Notes: a model not told the origin generated them from the sequence alone. DNA of 64,000 nucleotides from Sinorhizobium sp. A49 (GCF_002002725.1 NZ_MUNW01000033.1:1-64000), one strand, 5' to 3'. Numbered from the stretch's first letter, positions 18,324-27,818 are shown. Numbers and translations: made by a program.

Positions 18324-18703
18324 TCCTTGCTGACACTTCCATCTGGATTGATCATTTCCGACATGCCGATGCAGAGTTGCGTAGAATTATTGAGGACGAT
18401 CGCCTCCTCTGCCATCCAACCGTGATTGGTGAATTGGCACTTGGCCGCCTTCGGGACCGGGGTAGCGTGATAGCTTTCCTGGCAGCTCAACGCGAAGCGT
18501 TCGTCGCAACGCACGACGAAGTCATGATGATGATTGATCGCCACGCCATTTTCAGTATGGGCATTGGCTACACAGATGCCCACTTGCTGGCCTCGGTTCT
18601 CCTCGATCCGCGAGCGACCTTGTGGACCAGAGACAAGCGTCTGCGGGCAGCGGCTGAAAAGGCGGGGGCTTTACTGTATGACTCTGCCAATGCGCAGAAC
18701 TAA
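18320..18703 (+). CDS. vapC: VapC-type PIN-domain ribonuclease toxin
   Basis: This 127-residue PIN-domain protein carries the full acidic active site: Asp5 (MILADTSIWIDHF), Glu38 (VIGELALG), Asp86 (GYTDAHLL) and Asp105 (LWTRDKRL). It starts with GTG inside the vapB stop. VapC proteins cleave tRNA or rRNA when freed from VapB. All motifs are intact, so this pair is probably functional, unlike the PIN toxin remnant at 9335-9734. Confidence 0.92.
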   Translation: MILADTSIWIDHFRHADAELRRIIEDDRLLCHPTVIGELALGRLRDRGSVIAFLAAQREAFVATHDEVMMMIDRHAIFSMGIGYTDAHLLASVLLDPRATLWTRDKRLRAAAEKAGALLYDSANAQN

Positions 18704-18776
18704 ATGCTGAATCAAAGTGATAGCCGTTGTTCATGCAGGTCTGAGGGTTGCGCTGCCAGAGCGCAGAATTCCACTC

Positions 18777-18820
18777 GATACATTGTGCGCCCTTCGAAGA
18801 TACATTGTACGCCCTTCGAA
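18777..18820. repeat. Tandem 22-bp direct repeat
   Basis: GATACATTGTGCGCCCTTCG and the next copy (18777-18798 and 18799-18820) differ at one position. The repeat lies in noncoding DNA 75 bp after vapC and may be a slippage product or the trace of an IS end. Confidence 0.7.
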
Positions 18821-19342
18821 GCAGATAACGAGAATACTGTTGTAGACGTTAGCGTTCGAACAGCGCGGCCGGCCGATCTTGGCACCGCCTTGGAATTTCA
18901 CCCCGTGCCAACGGATTTGGGGTCAGTAACCCCATCTCAATGTTTGAGCATGTGGCGTTGACCCCGAGGAGGCTGCATCAAAACGCCTGTCAGAAAAAGT
19001 AGTCGGGCGACTGGAGCAGTTGGACCTCGTCGAATAAAGCTCCGTGCGTGGCGAGCCTCTTCTGCAACTGACCCTCGCTGAGCAAGCGATAAAGGCGCGC
19101 CTGTTGCAATAGTTTTCCGCTCGCGATTGCTGACTTCGTTATCATTTCTGGAGCAACGAGGGGCAGAAGGGAGCGCAGACAGTGATCTCCTTCGTGCCGA
19201 CCGCCAGCATTCATGCGCAACATTTGCGGGTCTCGAGCCCGGCCATCATGTCGATCGCCGCAGTCGACGTGAATGCGATTCACGCGCAGGACTTGTTCGA
19301 AGTTCGGCCCGCAGCCGGGGCTACGGGCCGCTTTGCGGGGAT
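18821..19342. other. Intergenic stretch, no clear gene
   Basis: About 520 bp between vapC and the binding-protein stop. A minus-strand frame (18990-19142) has no family resemblance I can name. It probably holds the end of the long leftward transport operon, but I see no classic terminator. Confidence 0.45.
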
Positions 19343-20962
19343 TTACTCCTCGATGTCGACCTTCTCGAAGCGGTGCGAACCCAAGGGCTCCATCACGTAG
19401 TTCTTCACCTTCTTCGACATCGGCAGCACGACGGTGGAGTGGGCAATCGGGACCCAGGGCGCCTGGTCGCTGATGATGGCCTGCGCCTCTTCGTAGAGCT
19501 TCGTGCGCTCGCCCTGATCCGAGCTGGTACGCGCCTTCTGCAAGATCTCTTCGAGCGGCTTGGAGCACCAGTTGGCATTGTTGCTGCCGCCAACGCCGGA
19601 GCAGCTGAAGAAGTAACTGAGCAGATTGTCAGGATCGCCGTTGTCGCTGGTGCCGCCCAGGATGATGGCGCCATCGCGCGCTTCGTCGCGCGCTTTCTTC
19701 AGATACTCGCCCCACTCGTAGGAAACGATCTCGACGCCGATGCCAACCTTGGCAAGATCCGCCTGCATCAATTCCGCCGCGCGGCGCGCGTTCGGCATAT
19801 AGGGACGGCTGACGGGCATGGCCCAGATCTTCATCTTCAGATCCTTGACGCCGGCGTCGTCGAGCAGCTTCTTTGCCGCCTCCGGATCGTAGCCGTAGCC
19901 ATCGATGGTGCCGTTATAACCCCACATCGTCGGCGGCAGGACGCTTTTGGCGATCTGTCCCATGCCTTGGTAAACGGAATCAACGATCGCCTTGCGGTCG
20001 ATCGCCATATTGATGGCGCGGCGTACCTCCAGCTTGTCGAACGGCGCGACAAGGGTGTTCATCGCGAGATAGGAGACGTTGAGACCAGGCTGTTCCAACA
20101 CGGTCAGGTCCGCATTTTCCTTCAGCCCAGCGATGTCGGCCGGCGCCGGGTACGGCGCGACATGGCATTCGCCCGCCTGGAGCTTCTGCATGCGCGTCGT
20201 CGGATCGGTGGTAATCGCGAAGATGAGGTTGTCGATCTTCGGCGCACCCGCCCAATAATCCGCATTGGCCGCAAAGCGAATGGCCGCGTCCTGCTGGTAA
20301 TCGACAAAGCGGAATGGTCCGGTTCCGACCGGCTTGCGGTCGAGGTCTTCGCGCCGTCCCTCCGCCGCCAGCTTGTCGGCATATTCCTTCGACATGATCG
20401 AGCCGAAGTTCAGGGCAAGCTTTGCCGGAAGCGAGGCATCCGGCTGTTTCAGCACGAACTTGACGGTCTTTTCGTCGACCTTGACGATGTCCTTGATGAC
20501 CGACGGCATGTCCATCGCGTTGAACATTTCCCAGTTCGCACCGGGGAAATAGCTGTTCCAGGGATCGGTCTTGTCCAGCTGGCGATGGTAGGTGAAGAGC
20601 ACGTCGTCGGCGTTGAAATCACGCGTCGGTGTGAAAGCATCCGTCTGCTGGAACTTCACGCCCTCGCGCAGTTTCAGCGTGTATTCGAGATTGTCGTCAG
20701 AAATGGTCCAGCTTTCGGCGAGACCCGGAATAACGTTGGTCGTGCCGCTTTCGAATTCGGTCAGGCGGTCATAGATCGTTTCGGCCGAAGCGTCCCAGGT
20801 GCTGTTGGCAGAGTAGAGCGCTGCATCGAACCCTTCTGGCGCGCCCTCCGAGCAGTAAACGAGCGTCTTGGCCATGGCCGGTGTCAGGGCGAGGCCCGAA
20901 AGCATCGTTGCTGCAAACAGCGAAAAAACGGTCTTGCGCGTCCGTGCGAATTTCAGTGTCAT
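19343..20962 (-). CDS. Dipeptide-type ABC transporter substrate-binding protein (DppA-like, SBP family 5)
   Basis: This 539-residue periplasmic binding protein has a signal peptide (KTVFSLFAATMLSGLALTPAMA) and mature start KTLVYCSEGAPEGFD, as in DppA. It has SBP_bac_5 signatures (PGLAESWTISDD, FNADDVLFTYHRQLD, KPVGTGPFRFV). ATG 20960-20962 follows GAGGGAGAACAAGCCC. It lies last in a leftward operon after the ABC core genes and the creatininase-family gene, so the transporter has two binding proteins (the other at 26277-27818), perhaps for different peptides. Ligand unknown; D-peptides are suggested by context. Confidence 0.92.
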   Translation of the reverse strand: MTLKFARTRKTVFSLFAATMLSGLALTPAMAKTLVYCSEGAPEGFDAALYSANSTWDASAETIYDRLTEFESGTTNVIPGLAESWTISDDNLEYTLKLREGVKFQQTDAFTPTRDFNADDVLFTYHRQLDKTDPWNSYFPGANWEMFNAMDMPSVIKDIVKVDEKTVKFVLKQPDASLPAKLALNFGSIMSKEYADKLAAEGRREDLDRKPVGTGPFRFVDYQQDAAIRFAANADYWAGAPKIDNLIFAITTDPTTRMQKLQAGECHVAPYPAPADIAGLKENADLTVLEQPGLNVSYLAMNTLVAPFDKLEVRRAINMAIDRKAIVDSVYQGMGQIAKSVLPPTMWGYNGTIDGYGYDPEAAKKLLDDAGVKDLKMKIWAMPVSRPYMPNARRAAELMQADLAKVGIGVEIVSYEWGEYLKKARDEARDGAIILGGTSDNGDPDNLLSYFFSCSGVGGSNNANWCSKPLEEILQKARTSSDQGERTKLYEEAQAIISDQAPWVPIAHSTVVLPMSKKVKNYVMEPLGSHRFEKVDIEE

Positions 20963-21021
20963 GGGCTTGTTCTCCCTCAGGAATGGAATGCGTAATCTTC
21001 GGCAAATGTCTTGCCAGCAGG

Positions 21022-21846
21022 TCATTCGGCTTTGCCGGCCGTGGTTCCGAGGCCGCGACCGGGCGTCCAGACCGGGTCTGGCGCGGTCCAGAGCACGTCG
21101 TTGCGGATCAGTTTCACCAGTTCGCCCGCCTGCAGGTCGAGGAAGCGCTCTCCCTTTTCGGCCGTTGCGCTGCGCGGATCGCCCCAGGTGCCGGTAACGG
21201 GCGCGCGCTCGGAGAACGAATAGAAGCGCGACACGTCCGCCGGCACATCGACGGGATGCTGCTGGTTGCCATAGGCCTGGCCGAACATCTCGGTCTTCAC
21301 CGCGTCGGCAACGATCGCCAGCATGACCGATGCCTCACCTTCGCAGGCATGATGCGCGCCGGTGTCGACCTCGAAGATTTTGCCCGCTTCCTCCGTCGCC
21401 AGCATCCACGGCGTCGTGGCCACGATCGGCATGGCGAACTCGACCGCCAGCTCGCGCACGACAACCGCGAGCGGATCCATGTTGCCGCCATGGCCGTTGA
21501 CGATGAACAGCCGCGAAAAGCCTGATGTCTTCAGCGAGCGGACGATGCAGCGGATGACGCGGCTAAGCGTATCGTAGTCGAGCGTGATGGTTCCGCCGAA
21601 AGGCAAGTGGTGTTCGCTCATGCCGAGCCAGAGGCCAGGCAGAACGGCGACCGGGATATCATCAGCAACCAGACGGGCGGCGCGAATGGCCGCAGCCGAT
21701 GCGCTGGCGGTGTCAGTGATAACCGGCAGGTGCGGCCCGTGCTGTTCCAGCGAGCCGATCGGCAGAATGGCGAGCGCCCCCGGCTTGCCGGCGATTTCGC
21801 GCAGGCTGGGTGCGGTCATGCGCGCCCATTCAACTTCCTTCGTCAT
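21022..21846 (-). CDS. Creatininase-family metal-dependent amidohydrolase
   Basis: This 274-residue protein of the creatininase/FAPy-deformylase/mycofactocin-MftE-type family has metal ligands in GSLEQHGPHLPVITD (Glu34, His36, Asp45), NGHGGN and ACEGEAS. ATG 21844-21846 was chosen because AAAGGG lies at proper distance; an in-frame ATG 15 bases earlier (21861) is less well placed. Members hydrolyse cyclic or linear amides. Its place inside a dipeptide-transport operon suggests hydrolysis of an imported amide or cyclic peptide (inference). Confidence 0.87.
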   Translation of the reverse strand: MTKEVEWARMTAPSLREIAGKPGALAILPIGSLEQHGPHLPVITDTASASAAAIRAARLVADDIPVAVLPGLWLGMSEHHLPFGGTITLDYDTLSRVIRCIVRSLKTSGFSRLFIVNGHGGNMDPLAVVVRELAVEFAMPIVATTPWMLATEEAGKIFEVDTGAHHACEGEASVMLAIVADAVKTEMFGQAYGNQQHPVDVPADVSRFYSFSERAPVTGTWGDPRSATAEKGERFLDLQAGELVKLIRNDVLWTAPDPVWTPGRGLGTTAGKAE

Positions 21847-22199
21847 GTCAGGCCCTTTCATCAGATCACCTTGAGTCCAGGTCGCAGGCGCCCGGACCGC
21901 CACACGCGCGACTGCGTCTGGCAACATTGCGAAACATGCGCAAACGGCAGCCGGCAGAGGGCGCCGATTTGCGCTGGTTCAGGTCACTGTTTTCTCCGGC
22001 AAGCGGTGGGTCGGGTTTCGGCTGAGCGCCGCGGAGCGAACAGCGCCAAATTTGCACAGTCGGAAATATCAATCAAATTATTTTTCGTATAAGAAAATTA
22101 TCTTTCTCAAAAGCTCGACCGCACGCATTAAACGACATCGAGCCGTGCCGCCGCCCATGCCGAGAGGAGGCGGAACGCACCTGTGACGCTCGTCCGCCC
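21847..22199. other. Gap between dppF-like and creatininase genes with an AT-rich inverted repeat
   Basis: About 350 bp. At 22090-22109 TAAGAAA and TTTCTCA flank a 6-bp spacer, resembling the TAGGAAA palindrome of this locus but with the wrong spacing. A separate promoter for the creatininase and second binding-protein genes is plausible here. No gene is evident. Confidence 0.4.
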
Positions 22200-23192
22200 T
22201 CAACCCTGCGCCAGATGGCACCTCGCCTGGCGCCTGCCATCGCCGAGCCGCTGGAGAACCTGCGGTGCCTCGCAACCAGCGACAGCCTTGGCGCATCGTT
22301 CCCGGTAAAAACAACCGGTCGGCAGTTTGCGGTTGTTGGGAAGCTCGCCGATCCGCAACTCTGCAAGGGTCGGCAAGGGCGTTTCGAAACTCGGAGCCGA
22401 GGCCAGCAGCGTCTGGGTGTATGGGTGCCGAGGATTGCCAAGAACTTCGTCGGCCGGTCCCGATTCAACGATCTGGCCGAGATACATCACAGCGACATCG
22501 TCGCAGAAATGGCGCACCAGTGCGACGTCGTGCGAAATCAAGAGGTATGTCAGCCCCCGCTCCCGCTGCAACTTCAAAAGCAGGTTGACGATCTGCGCCT
22601 GCACCGACACATCGAGCGCCGACGTCGGCTCGTCCAACACCAGGAGATCGGGATCCGTGCTGATGGCGCGGGCGATGGCGATGCGTTGGCGCTGGCCGCC
22701 TGAAAACTCGTGCGGCAGGCGATCCAGATGTTCCGGCCTCAAGCCGACGGCAGCGGCCAGTTGCTCCGCCTTCGCATGCAGCTCGGCATTGCTGTGGCCG
22801 CCGCGAATGTGCAGCGGCTCGCTGATCAGCCGCCAGACCGGCAGCCGCCGATCGAGCGAGGATTGCGGATCCTGGAAAACGATCTGCATCTTCTGCCGCA
22901 GGTCGCGCTTCTGCCTTCCCTGTGCTGTTTGAAAATCCTGGCCGTCGATTGCCACCCTGCCCTGCTCATAAGGCGCAAGCCCGATGATCGCCTGGGCGAG
23001 CGTGCTCTTGCCGCAGCCGGACTCGCCGACGATGCCGAGGCTTCTGCCGCCGCGAACCTGCAGGGTGACGCCGTTGACGGCGTGCACATGCGAGGTGGGA
23101 CGGCCGAGCCAGTCTCGGGACGCGGGGAAGCGGACGTTGAGATCGGAAACCTCCAGAACGGGCCGGGTTATCGTGTGGACGCGTTCGGTCAT
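22200..23192 (-). CDS. Dipeptide/oligopeptide ABC transporter ATP-binding protein (DppF-like)
   Basis: This 330-residue ATPase has Walker A GESGCGKST (about 58-66), signature FSGGQRQRIAIARA, Walker B LLVLDEPTSALD and the oligo_HPY C-terminal cysteine motif (CFYRERCAKAVAGCE). ATG 23190-23192 overlaps the stop of the upstream ATPase gene by four bases. It pairs with the ATPase at 23189-24214 to energise the permeases at 24211-26135. Confidence 0.93.
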   Translation of the reverse strand: MTERVHTITRPVLEVSDLNVRFPASRDWLGRPTSHVHAVNGVTLQVRGGRSLGIVGESGCGKSTLAQAIIGLAPYEQGRVAIDGQDFQTAQGRQKRDLRQKMQIVFQDPQSSLDRRLPVWRLISEPLHIRGGHSNAELHAKAEQLAAAVGLRPEHLDRLPHEFSGGQRQRIAIARAISTDPDLLVLDEPTSALDVSVQAQIVNLLLKLQRERGLTYLLISHDVALVRHFCDDVAVMYLGQIVESGPADEVLGNPRHPYTQTLLASAPSFETPLPTLAELRIGELPNNRKLPTGCFYRERCAKAVAGCEAPQVLQRLGDGRRQARCHLAQG

Positions 23193-24214
23193 TGCCGGCT
23201 CCCCTGCTCTGATATCTCCGGTCCGACACCACGCCGCCAACAGGCCACCTGTCGGCCATCGGCCCCCTCCAGCTGCGGAGACCGGGATCGACAGAGATCA
23301 ACCGCTTCCTTGCAGCGCGGCTGGAAATAGCAGCCGGCAGGGGGGTGCATCAGGTTCGGTACCGCGCCGGTGATCGCCTCCAGCTCCTGCTTCGGCGCCA
23401 CCCGTTCCGGCAGGCAGCGCAGGAGCGCCTGGGTATAGGGATGCTGTGGCGCATCGAGAACGGTTCGGGTTGCGCCCTGCTCCACGATTCTTCCGGCATA
23501 CATCACGTAAAGTCGATCGCAGAGCTGCGACACGACCGCGACGTTGTGCGAGATGAAGATCACCGATGTCCCGGTCCGGCGGGCGCGGTTCTGAATAAGC
23601 CGCAGGATCACGGCCTGCACGGTGACATCGAGCGCAGTGGTCGGCTCGTCGGCGATGATGAGCCCAGGATTGCAAGAGAATGCCATCGCGATCAGAACCC
23701 GTTGCCGCATGCCGCCGGAGAGTTCGAACGGATAGAGGTTCATGACGCGCTCCGGCTCGCCGATCAGCATGTCGGCAAGAATATCCCGGGCAATGCGCCG
23801 GGCATCCGTCAAGCTTGCCTCCTCGTGACGCATGATGACGTCCGTCAGTTGCTTGCCGATGCGGATCGTCGGGTTGAGCGCGTTCATCGGTTCCTGGAAG
23901 ATGGTCGAGACCATCTTGCCGCGCACATCCTGCAACTGGCTCTCGTCCATGGCGAGGGTGCTATGGCCAAAGATCCTGACGGAGCCGCCGGTGACCCTGT
24001 AGCGACCCTTGGGCAGCAGCCCGGTCGCAGCCATGGTCGTCACCGATTTTCCGCAGCCGGACTCGCCGACGATCCCGACGATCTCTGCCTTTGCGACATT
24101 GATCGACACATTGTCGAGCGCCTTGATCGCGCCGCTGAAGGTTGGAAACTCCAGCGACAGATTGTGAATGGCCAGTGCCTGACCGCGAGATTCAACGATA
24201 CCGGTCGTCATCAT
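23189..24214 (-). CDS. Dipeptide/oligopeptide ABC transporter ATP-binding protein (DppD-like)
   Basis: This 341-residue ATPase has Walker A GESGCGKSV, Q-loop IFQEPMNALNP, signature LSGGMRQRVLIAMA, Walker B LIIADEPTTALD and C-terminal oligo_HPY motif (PAGCYFQPRCKEAVDLC). The start at 24214 (or 24211; tandem ATG) overlaps the stop of the DppC-like permease, with AGGGGCAG upstream. It is translationally coupled on both sides within the operon. Confidence 0.93.
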   Translation of the reverse strand: MMTTGIVESRGQALAIHNLSLEFPTFSGAIKALDNVSINVAKAEIVGIVGESGCGKSVTTMAATGLLPKGRYRVTGGSVRIFGHSTLAMDESQLQDVRGKMVSTIFQEPMNALNPTIRIGKQLTDVIMRHEEASLTDARRIARDILADMLIGEPERVMNLYPFELSGGMRQRVLIAMAFSCNPGLIIADEPTTALDVTVQAVILRLIQNRARRTGTSVIFISHNVAVVSQLCDRLYVMYAGRIVEQGATRTVLDAPQHPYTQALLRCLPERVAPKQELEAITGAVPNLMHPPAGCYFQPRCKEAVDLCRSRSPQLEGADGRQVACWRRGVGPEISEQGSRQ

Positions 24215-25119
24215 CTGCCCCTCAAACGCGGATCGAGCATATCGCGGATGCCGTCGCCAACCAGATTGCATCCCATGGCGGTGATCAGAATGGCGAGACC
24301 CGGGAAGGTCGCGTACCACCACTGATCGAGCATGTAGCTGCGGCCGCTGCTGACGAGCGCGCCCCATTCGGCAGTGGGCGGCTGGGCGCCGAGGCCGATG
24401 AAGCTGAGAGCGGCCGCGATCAACACGACTCCACCGAGATCGAGCGTCGCCTGCACGATGATCGGCGACATGGCGTTTGGCAGGATATGCCAGCGCAGAA
24501 TATAGAACGGCGAGGCGCCGAACGTGCGCGACGCCTTCACGAAGACCTGCTCGCGCAAGGAAAGCGTTTGCCCGCGCGCCAGGCGCACATAGGCGGGAAT
24601 ACGCACGATCGCCACGGCCAGCATGGAGTTGAACAGGCTGGGCCCAAGGGCGGCGGCCAGCGCCATGGCCAACACCAGCGCCGGCAGGGCAAGGACGACG
24701 TCCATCAGCCGCATGATGGCGGTGTCGACCCGTCCGCCGACCACACCTGAGAAACAGCCGATCAGGACCCCAATCGACATCGAGATCAGGACAATCATGA
24801 AGGCGGCGCCGCAGGACGCCCTTGCCCCATAGATCACGCGCGAGAACAGGTCGCGGCCAACCTCGTCGGTACCGAACCAGTGGGCGGTGCTCGGCGGCAG
24901 CAGGCGCGCCGTCAGCGAGACCTTGTCCGGGTTGTAGGGTGCGATCATCGGCGCAGCGATAATCATGATGAGAACGAGCAGGATGATGGCAGCACCGACC
25001 AGGGTCAGCGGGCTCCGTCGGCTGAGATACCAGAGATAGCGCAGCCGTTGGGTGATGGACTTGGTGCTGCGCATCGAGGGGCTCGCCGCGGCAGGTTCGG
25101 TCGGCATGACGGCGGACAT
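24211..25119 (-). CDS. Dipeptide/oligopeptide ABC transporter permease (DppC-like)
   Basis: This 302-residue inner-membrane protein has an N-terminal cytoplasmic tail and first helix (about 40-60), the OppC_N motif HWFGTDEVGRDLFSRVIYGAR, then five more helices with the EAA-type loop LSLREQVFVKASRTFGAS. It starts 2 bp after the DppB-like stop and overlaps the DppD-like gene. Confidence 0.94.
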   Translation of the reverse strand: MSAVMPTEPAAASPSMRSTKSITQRLRYLWYLSRRSPLTLVGAAIILLVLIMIIAAPMIAPYNPDKVSLTARLLPPSTAHWFGTDEVGRDLFSRVIYGARASCGAAFMIVLISMSIGVLIGCFSGVVGGRVDTAIMRLMDVVLALPALVLAMALAAALGPSLFNSMLAVAIVRIPAYVRLARGQTLSLREQVFVKASRTFGASPFYILRWHILPNAMSPIIVQATLDLGGVVLIAAALSFIGLGAQPPTAEWGALVSSGRSYMLDQWWYATFPGLAILITAMGCNLVGDGIRDMLDPRLRGR

Positions 25120-25121
25120 GA

Positions 25122-26135
25122 TCAGACCTCCCTGATCTGCGGATCGGCGAGCATGTAGGCGAGATCGACCAGGAGGTTGATCAGCACATACCCAATGGAA
25201 GCAACGATCGTGAAACCCATTATGGCGGGAAAATCGAGCGTCTGAATGGAGGTAACGACATAGGTGCCCATGCCGGGCCAGGCAAAGATCGTCTCGGTCA
25301 GCACGGCGCCATAGAGAAGATCGCCAAGGGCCAGCCCCAGCAGGGTGATGGAAGGGATCAGCGCGTTTCTGAGCGCATAGTTGAAGATGATCATGCCCTT
25401 GCGCAGGCCGCTGGCGCGCGCGGTGCGAATGTAGTCTTCCTGCAGGACATCCAGCATCGAGGCGCGAATCTGGCGCGTGATCACACCCATATTAGCAAAG
25501 GCCAGCACAAAGCCCGGAAGGATGATGTGGTAGACGGCGCTGCGAAAGGCGTCGAAACGGCCCTGCAGCAGAGAGTCGATCAACAGGAAGCCGGTGATGC
25601 GTTCGGGCGCAACGATGCCCATGGCCAGACGGCCGCTGCCGGGCAGGATCTGGAACTTGGCGTAGAAGAGATAGATCAGGATAAGCCCGAACCAGAACAC
25701 CGGCATCGAGATGCCGCACACCGAGACCGTGCGCGCAATCTGGTCGATCGGGCCGTCCTTGTAGACCGCCGACAGCACGCCAAGCGGCACACCCAGACAG
25801 ATCGCGATGAAGAGCGCGACTGTTCCAAGCTCCAGTGTCGCCGGCAGAAAGGTGCGGATATCGCCGGCAACAGGGCGGTTGGTGCGGAGCGATGTTCCCA
25901 GATCGCCCTGCAGCAGATTGCCGATATAGATGGTGAACTGTTCGACGACAGGTCGATCAAGGCCGAGGTTGCGCCTGACGTTTTCCAGCGTTTCGGCGCT
26001 CGCCCGGTCGCCCGCGATCATGCGCGCCGGATCGCCCGGTATGAGATGCGAGATCGTGAAGGTGATGACGGCGACGCCTAACACAACGAAAAGCAAAAGA
26101 ACCAGACGCGGGATGATGATGCGGGTGATTGCCAT
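25122..26135 (-). CDS. Dipeptide/oligopeptide ABC transporter permease (DppB-like)
   Basis: This 337-residue permease begins RIIIPRLVLLLFVVLGVAVITF (first helix) followed by HLIPGDPARMIAGDRAS, typical of DppB/GsiC proteins, and carries the permease loop EDYIRTARASGLRKGMI near residue 235. It follows the binding-protein gene by about 140 bp that contain stem-loops, so permease expression may be lower than that of the binding protein. Confidence 0.94.
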   Translation of the reverse strand: MAITRIIIPRLVLLLFVVLGVAVITFTISHLIPGDPARMIAGDRASAETLENVRRNLGLDRPVVEQFTIYIGNLLQGDLGTSLRTNRPVAGDIRTFLPATLELGTVALFIAICLGVPLGVLSAVYKDGPIDQIARTVSVCGISMPVFWFGLILIYLFYAKFQILPGSGRLAMGIVAPERITGFLLIDSLLQGRFDAFRSAVYHIILPGFVLAFANMGVITRQIRASMLDVLQEDYIRTARASGLRKGMIIFNYALRNALIPSITLLGLALGDLLYGAVLTETIFAWPGMGTYVVTSIQTLDFPAIMGFTIVASIGYVLINLLVDLAYMLADPQIREV

Positions 26136-26189
26136 GGACGTCGGCCCTTCCGGCAGGAAAACCCTGCCTTGCCTGGGAAACGATGAAAC

Positions 26190-26270
26190 CCTGCCGCCAC
26201 GGCCGTTGAGGCTGGCGGCAGGTGTTCCGTGGAATTAGGCCTGTCAAGGCCAGGGGATCGCTCTGATCCC
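26190..26270 (-). terminator. Two intercistronic stem-loops between binding protein and permease genes
   Basis: At 26190-26222 CCTGCCGCCA pairs perfectly with TGGCGGCAGG (10-bp stem). At 26254-26270 GGGATC-GCTCT-GATCCC forms a 6-bp stem right after the stop at 26277. Such hairpins commonly stabilise the binding-protein message and damp read-through into permease genes. No T-run follows, so partial attenuation is the likelier role. Confidence 0.6.
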
Positions 26271-26276
26271 GCTCGG

Positions 26277-27818
26277 TCATTCCGTTTTCGACATCGATCC
26301 GAAGTTGTAGACCTGGATCAGCATGGGATTGTAGACATAGCCTTTGACGACCGCACGGCGGGCGAAGATGTCGTTCTTTTCCATGATGTAGAGATAGGGC
26401 GCGTCCTCAGTCGAAAGCGTCTGTGCTTCGACATAGAGCTCCTTGCGCTTCGCCTCGTCGACGATGGATCCCGCCTCTTTTACGAGTTCGGTCACCTTGG
26501 TGTTGTCGTAGAAGGAGCGGTTGCCAGGGCCACCCATTTTGCCGGCGTCGAACCAATAGTTCATGAACATGTAGGGGTCGGCAAAATCAGGCGTCCAGGC
26601 ACCGGGCGACATATCGAACTTGCCGTTGGCCACCAGTTCGCGTTTGGTGGTGTCGGCGACAGCCTGCAGATCGAGCTTGATGCCGATTTCCGCAAGAGAC
26701 GCCTGCAATGCAAGCCCGACCGGCTCCCAGGCAGGATCGGCCTGGGAGAAGGTGTAGGTCAGGTGAATGTCGCTCTTGCCGGACTCGGCAAGCAGGGCCT
26801 TGGCCTTCTTGACATCGTATGTGTACTGGAAACCCTGCGGGTCGTGCCCCCACATGCCGCTCGGCACCGCGCCGCGCATCTGCTTGGCCTGGCCGAGCAT
26901 GATGCCGTCGATGATGCCTTGATAATCGACCGCATAGGAAATCGCCTGGCGAACCCTAGCGTCATCCAGCGGCGGCTGGCGGTTGTTCATGTAGATGTAG
27001 TTCACATACATGCTGGGATTGCTCTCGACCACGACGGAGGCGTCCTTCTGCAGCGCCTCCGCCTGATCGAGCGGGATCTGTTCGATGATGTCGGCATCAC
27101 CGTTGGTCAGTTGCAGACGGCGGGCCGAGACGTCGCCGACGATGCGGACGACCACTTGTTTCAGCGCCGGCTTGGTGCCTGCGTAGTGCTCGTTTCGATC
27201 GAGTACGATGCTCTGGTTGCGCTCCCATGAGGCGATACGGTAGGGGCCGCTGCCTGCGGTGTGCTCCGCAAGCCAGGCCTTCGCCATGTCGCCGTCCTTC
27301 TCGTGCTCCATCACCTTGGGATTGATGATCGCCGCACCGGAGACGGCGAGTGTTGAGATGAAGGGGGCAAACGGCGCCGTCAGATGGAATCTCACCGTCT
27401 GCGGATCGACGACCTCGACCTCCTTCAGCACCGGAAATGCGTCGGAGGGACCCGCCTTCAACTTCATCAGCCGGTCGAAGCTGAATTTGACCGCAGCGGC
27501 GTCGACCGGTGCGCCGTCATCGAACTTGTGGCCGCTGGCGAGCTTGAAGGTCCACACGAGGCCAGCGTCGTCGGCAGTCCAGCTTTCGGCCAGTTCGGGC
27601 CCGACCTCCGTTGTCGCGCCCTTGTAGGCCACGAGCCTTTCATAGGCAGCGTAAATCAGTGTGTAGCCGCTGTTGCTGATTTCAACGCCAGGATCGGCGG
27701 TCGGCGGATCTTCCGCGCGCGCCAGCACCAGCACGTCCTGCGCAGCGATCGCGCCGGAAAGAGGCGTTGATGCCAGAAGCAAGGCGACGCCAATCGATTT
27801 CCACTTGGAAGCGTTCAT
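26277..27818 (-). CDS. Dipeptide-type ABC transporter substrate-binding protein (SBP family 5)
   Basis: This 513-residue periplasmic protein has a signal peptide (MNASKWKSIGVALLLASTPLSGAIAA) and SBP_bac_5 motifs (GPELAESWTADD, VKFSFDRLMKLK, GSGPYRIASWERN). ATG 27816-27818 is preceded by GGGGAGGACTACGAG. It heads the leftward operon encoding DppB/C/D/F-like parts. A palindrome TAGGAAA-N4-TTTCCTA lies 64-81 bp upstream, identical in its half-sites to one upstream of the adjacent XRE-cupin regulator gene, indicating control by that regulator. Confidence 0.93.
   Translation of the reverse strand: MNASKWKSIGVALLLASTPLSGAIAAQDVLVLARAEDPPTADPGVEISNSGYTLIYAAYERLVAYKGATTEVGPELAESWTADDAGLVWTFKLASGHKFDDGAPVDAAAVKFSFDRLMKLKAGPSDAFPVLKEVEVVDPQTVRFHLTAPFAPFISTLAVSGAAIINPKVMEHEKDGDMAKAWLAEHTAGSGPYRIASWERNQSIVLDRNEHYAGTKPALKQVVVRIVGDVSARRLQLTNGDADIIEQIPLDQAEALQKDASVVVESNPSMYVNYIYMNNRQPPLDDARVRQAISYAVDYQGIIDGIMLGQAKQMRGAVPSGMWGHDPQGFQYTYDVKKAKALLAESGKSDIHLTYTFSQADPAWEPVGLALQASLAEIGIKLDLQAVADTTKRELVANGKFDMSPGAWTPDFADPYMFMNYWFDAGKMGGPGNRSFYDNTKVTELVKEAGSIVDEAKRKELYVEAQTLSTEDAPYLYIMEKNDIFARRAVVKGYVYNPMLIQVYNFGSMSKTE

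Noticed and set aside
19127-20995. A 622-codon open frame on the plus strand
   Set aside because: Antisense to the dipeptide-binding protein, which has a signal peptide and family motifs.
22090-22109. A fourth copy of the TAGGAAA palindrome
   Set aside because: The half-sites TAAGAAA and TTTCTCA are separated by 6 instead of 4 bases and each departs from consensus, so it is noted only as a weak possibility.
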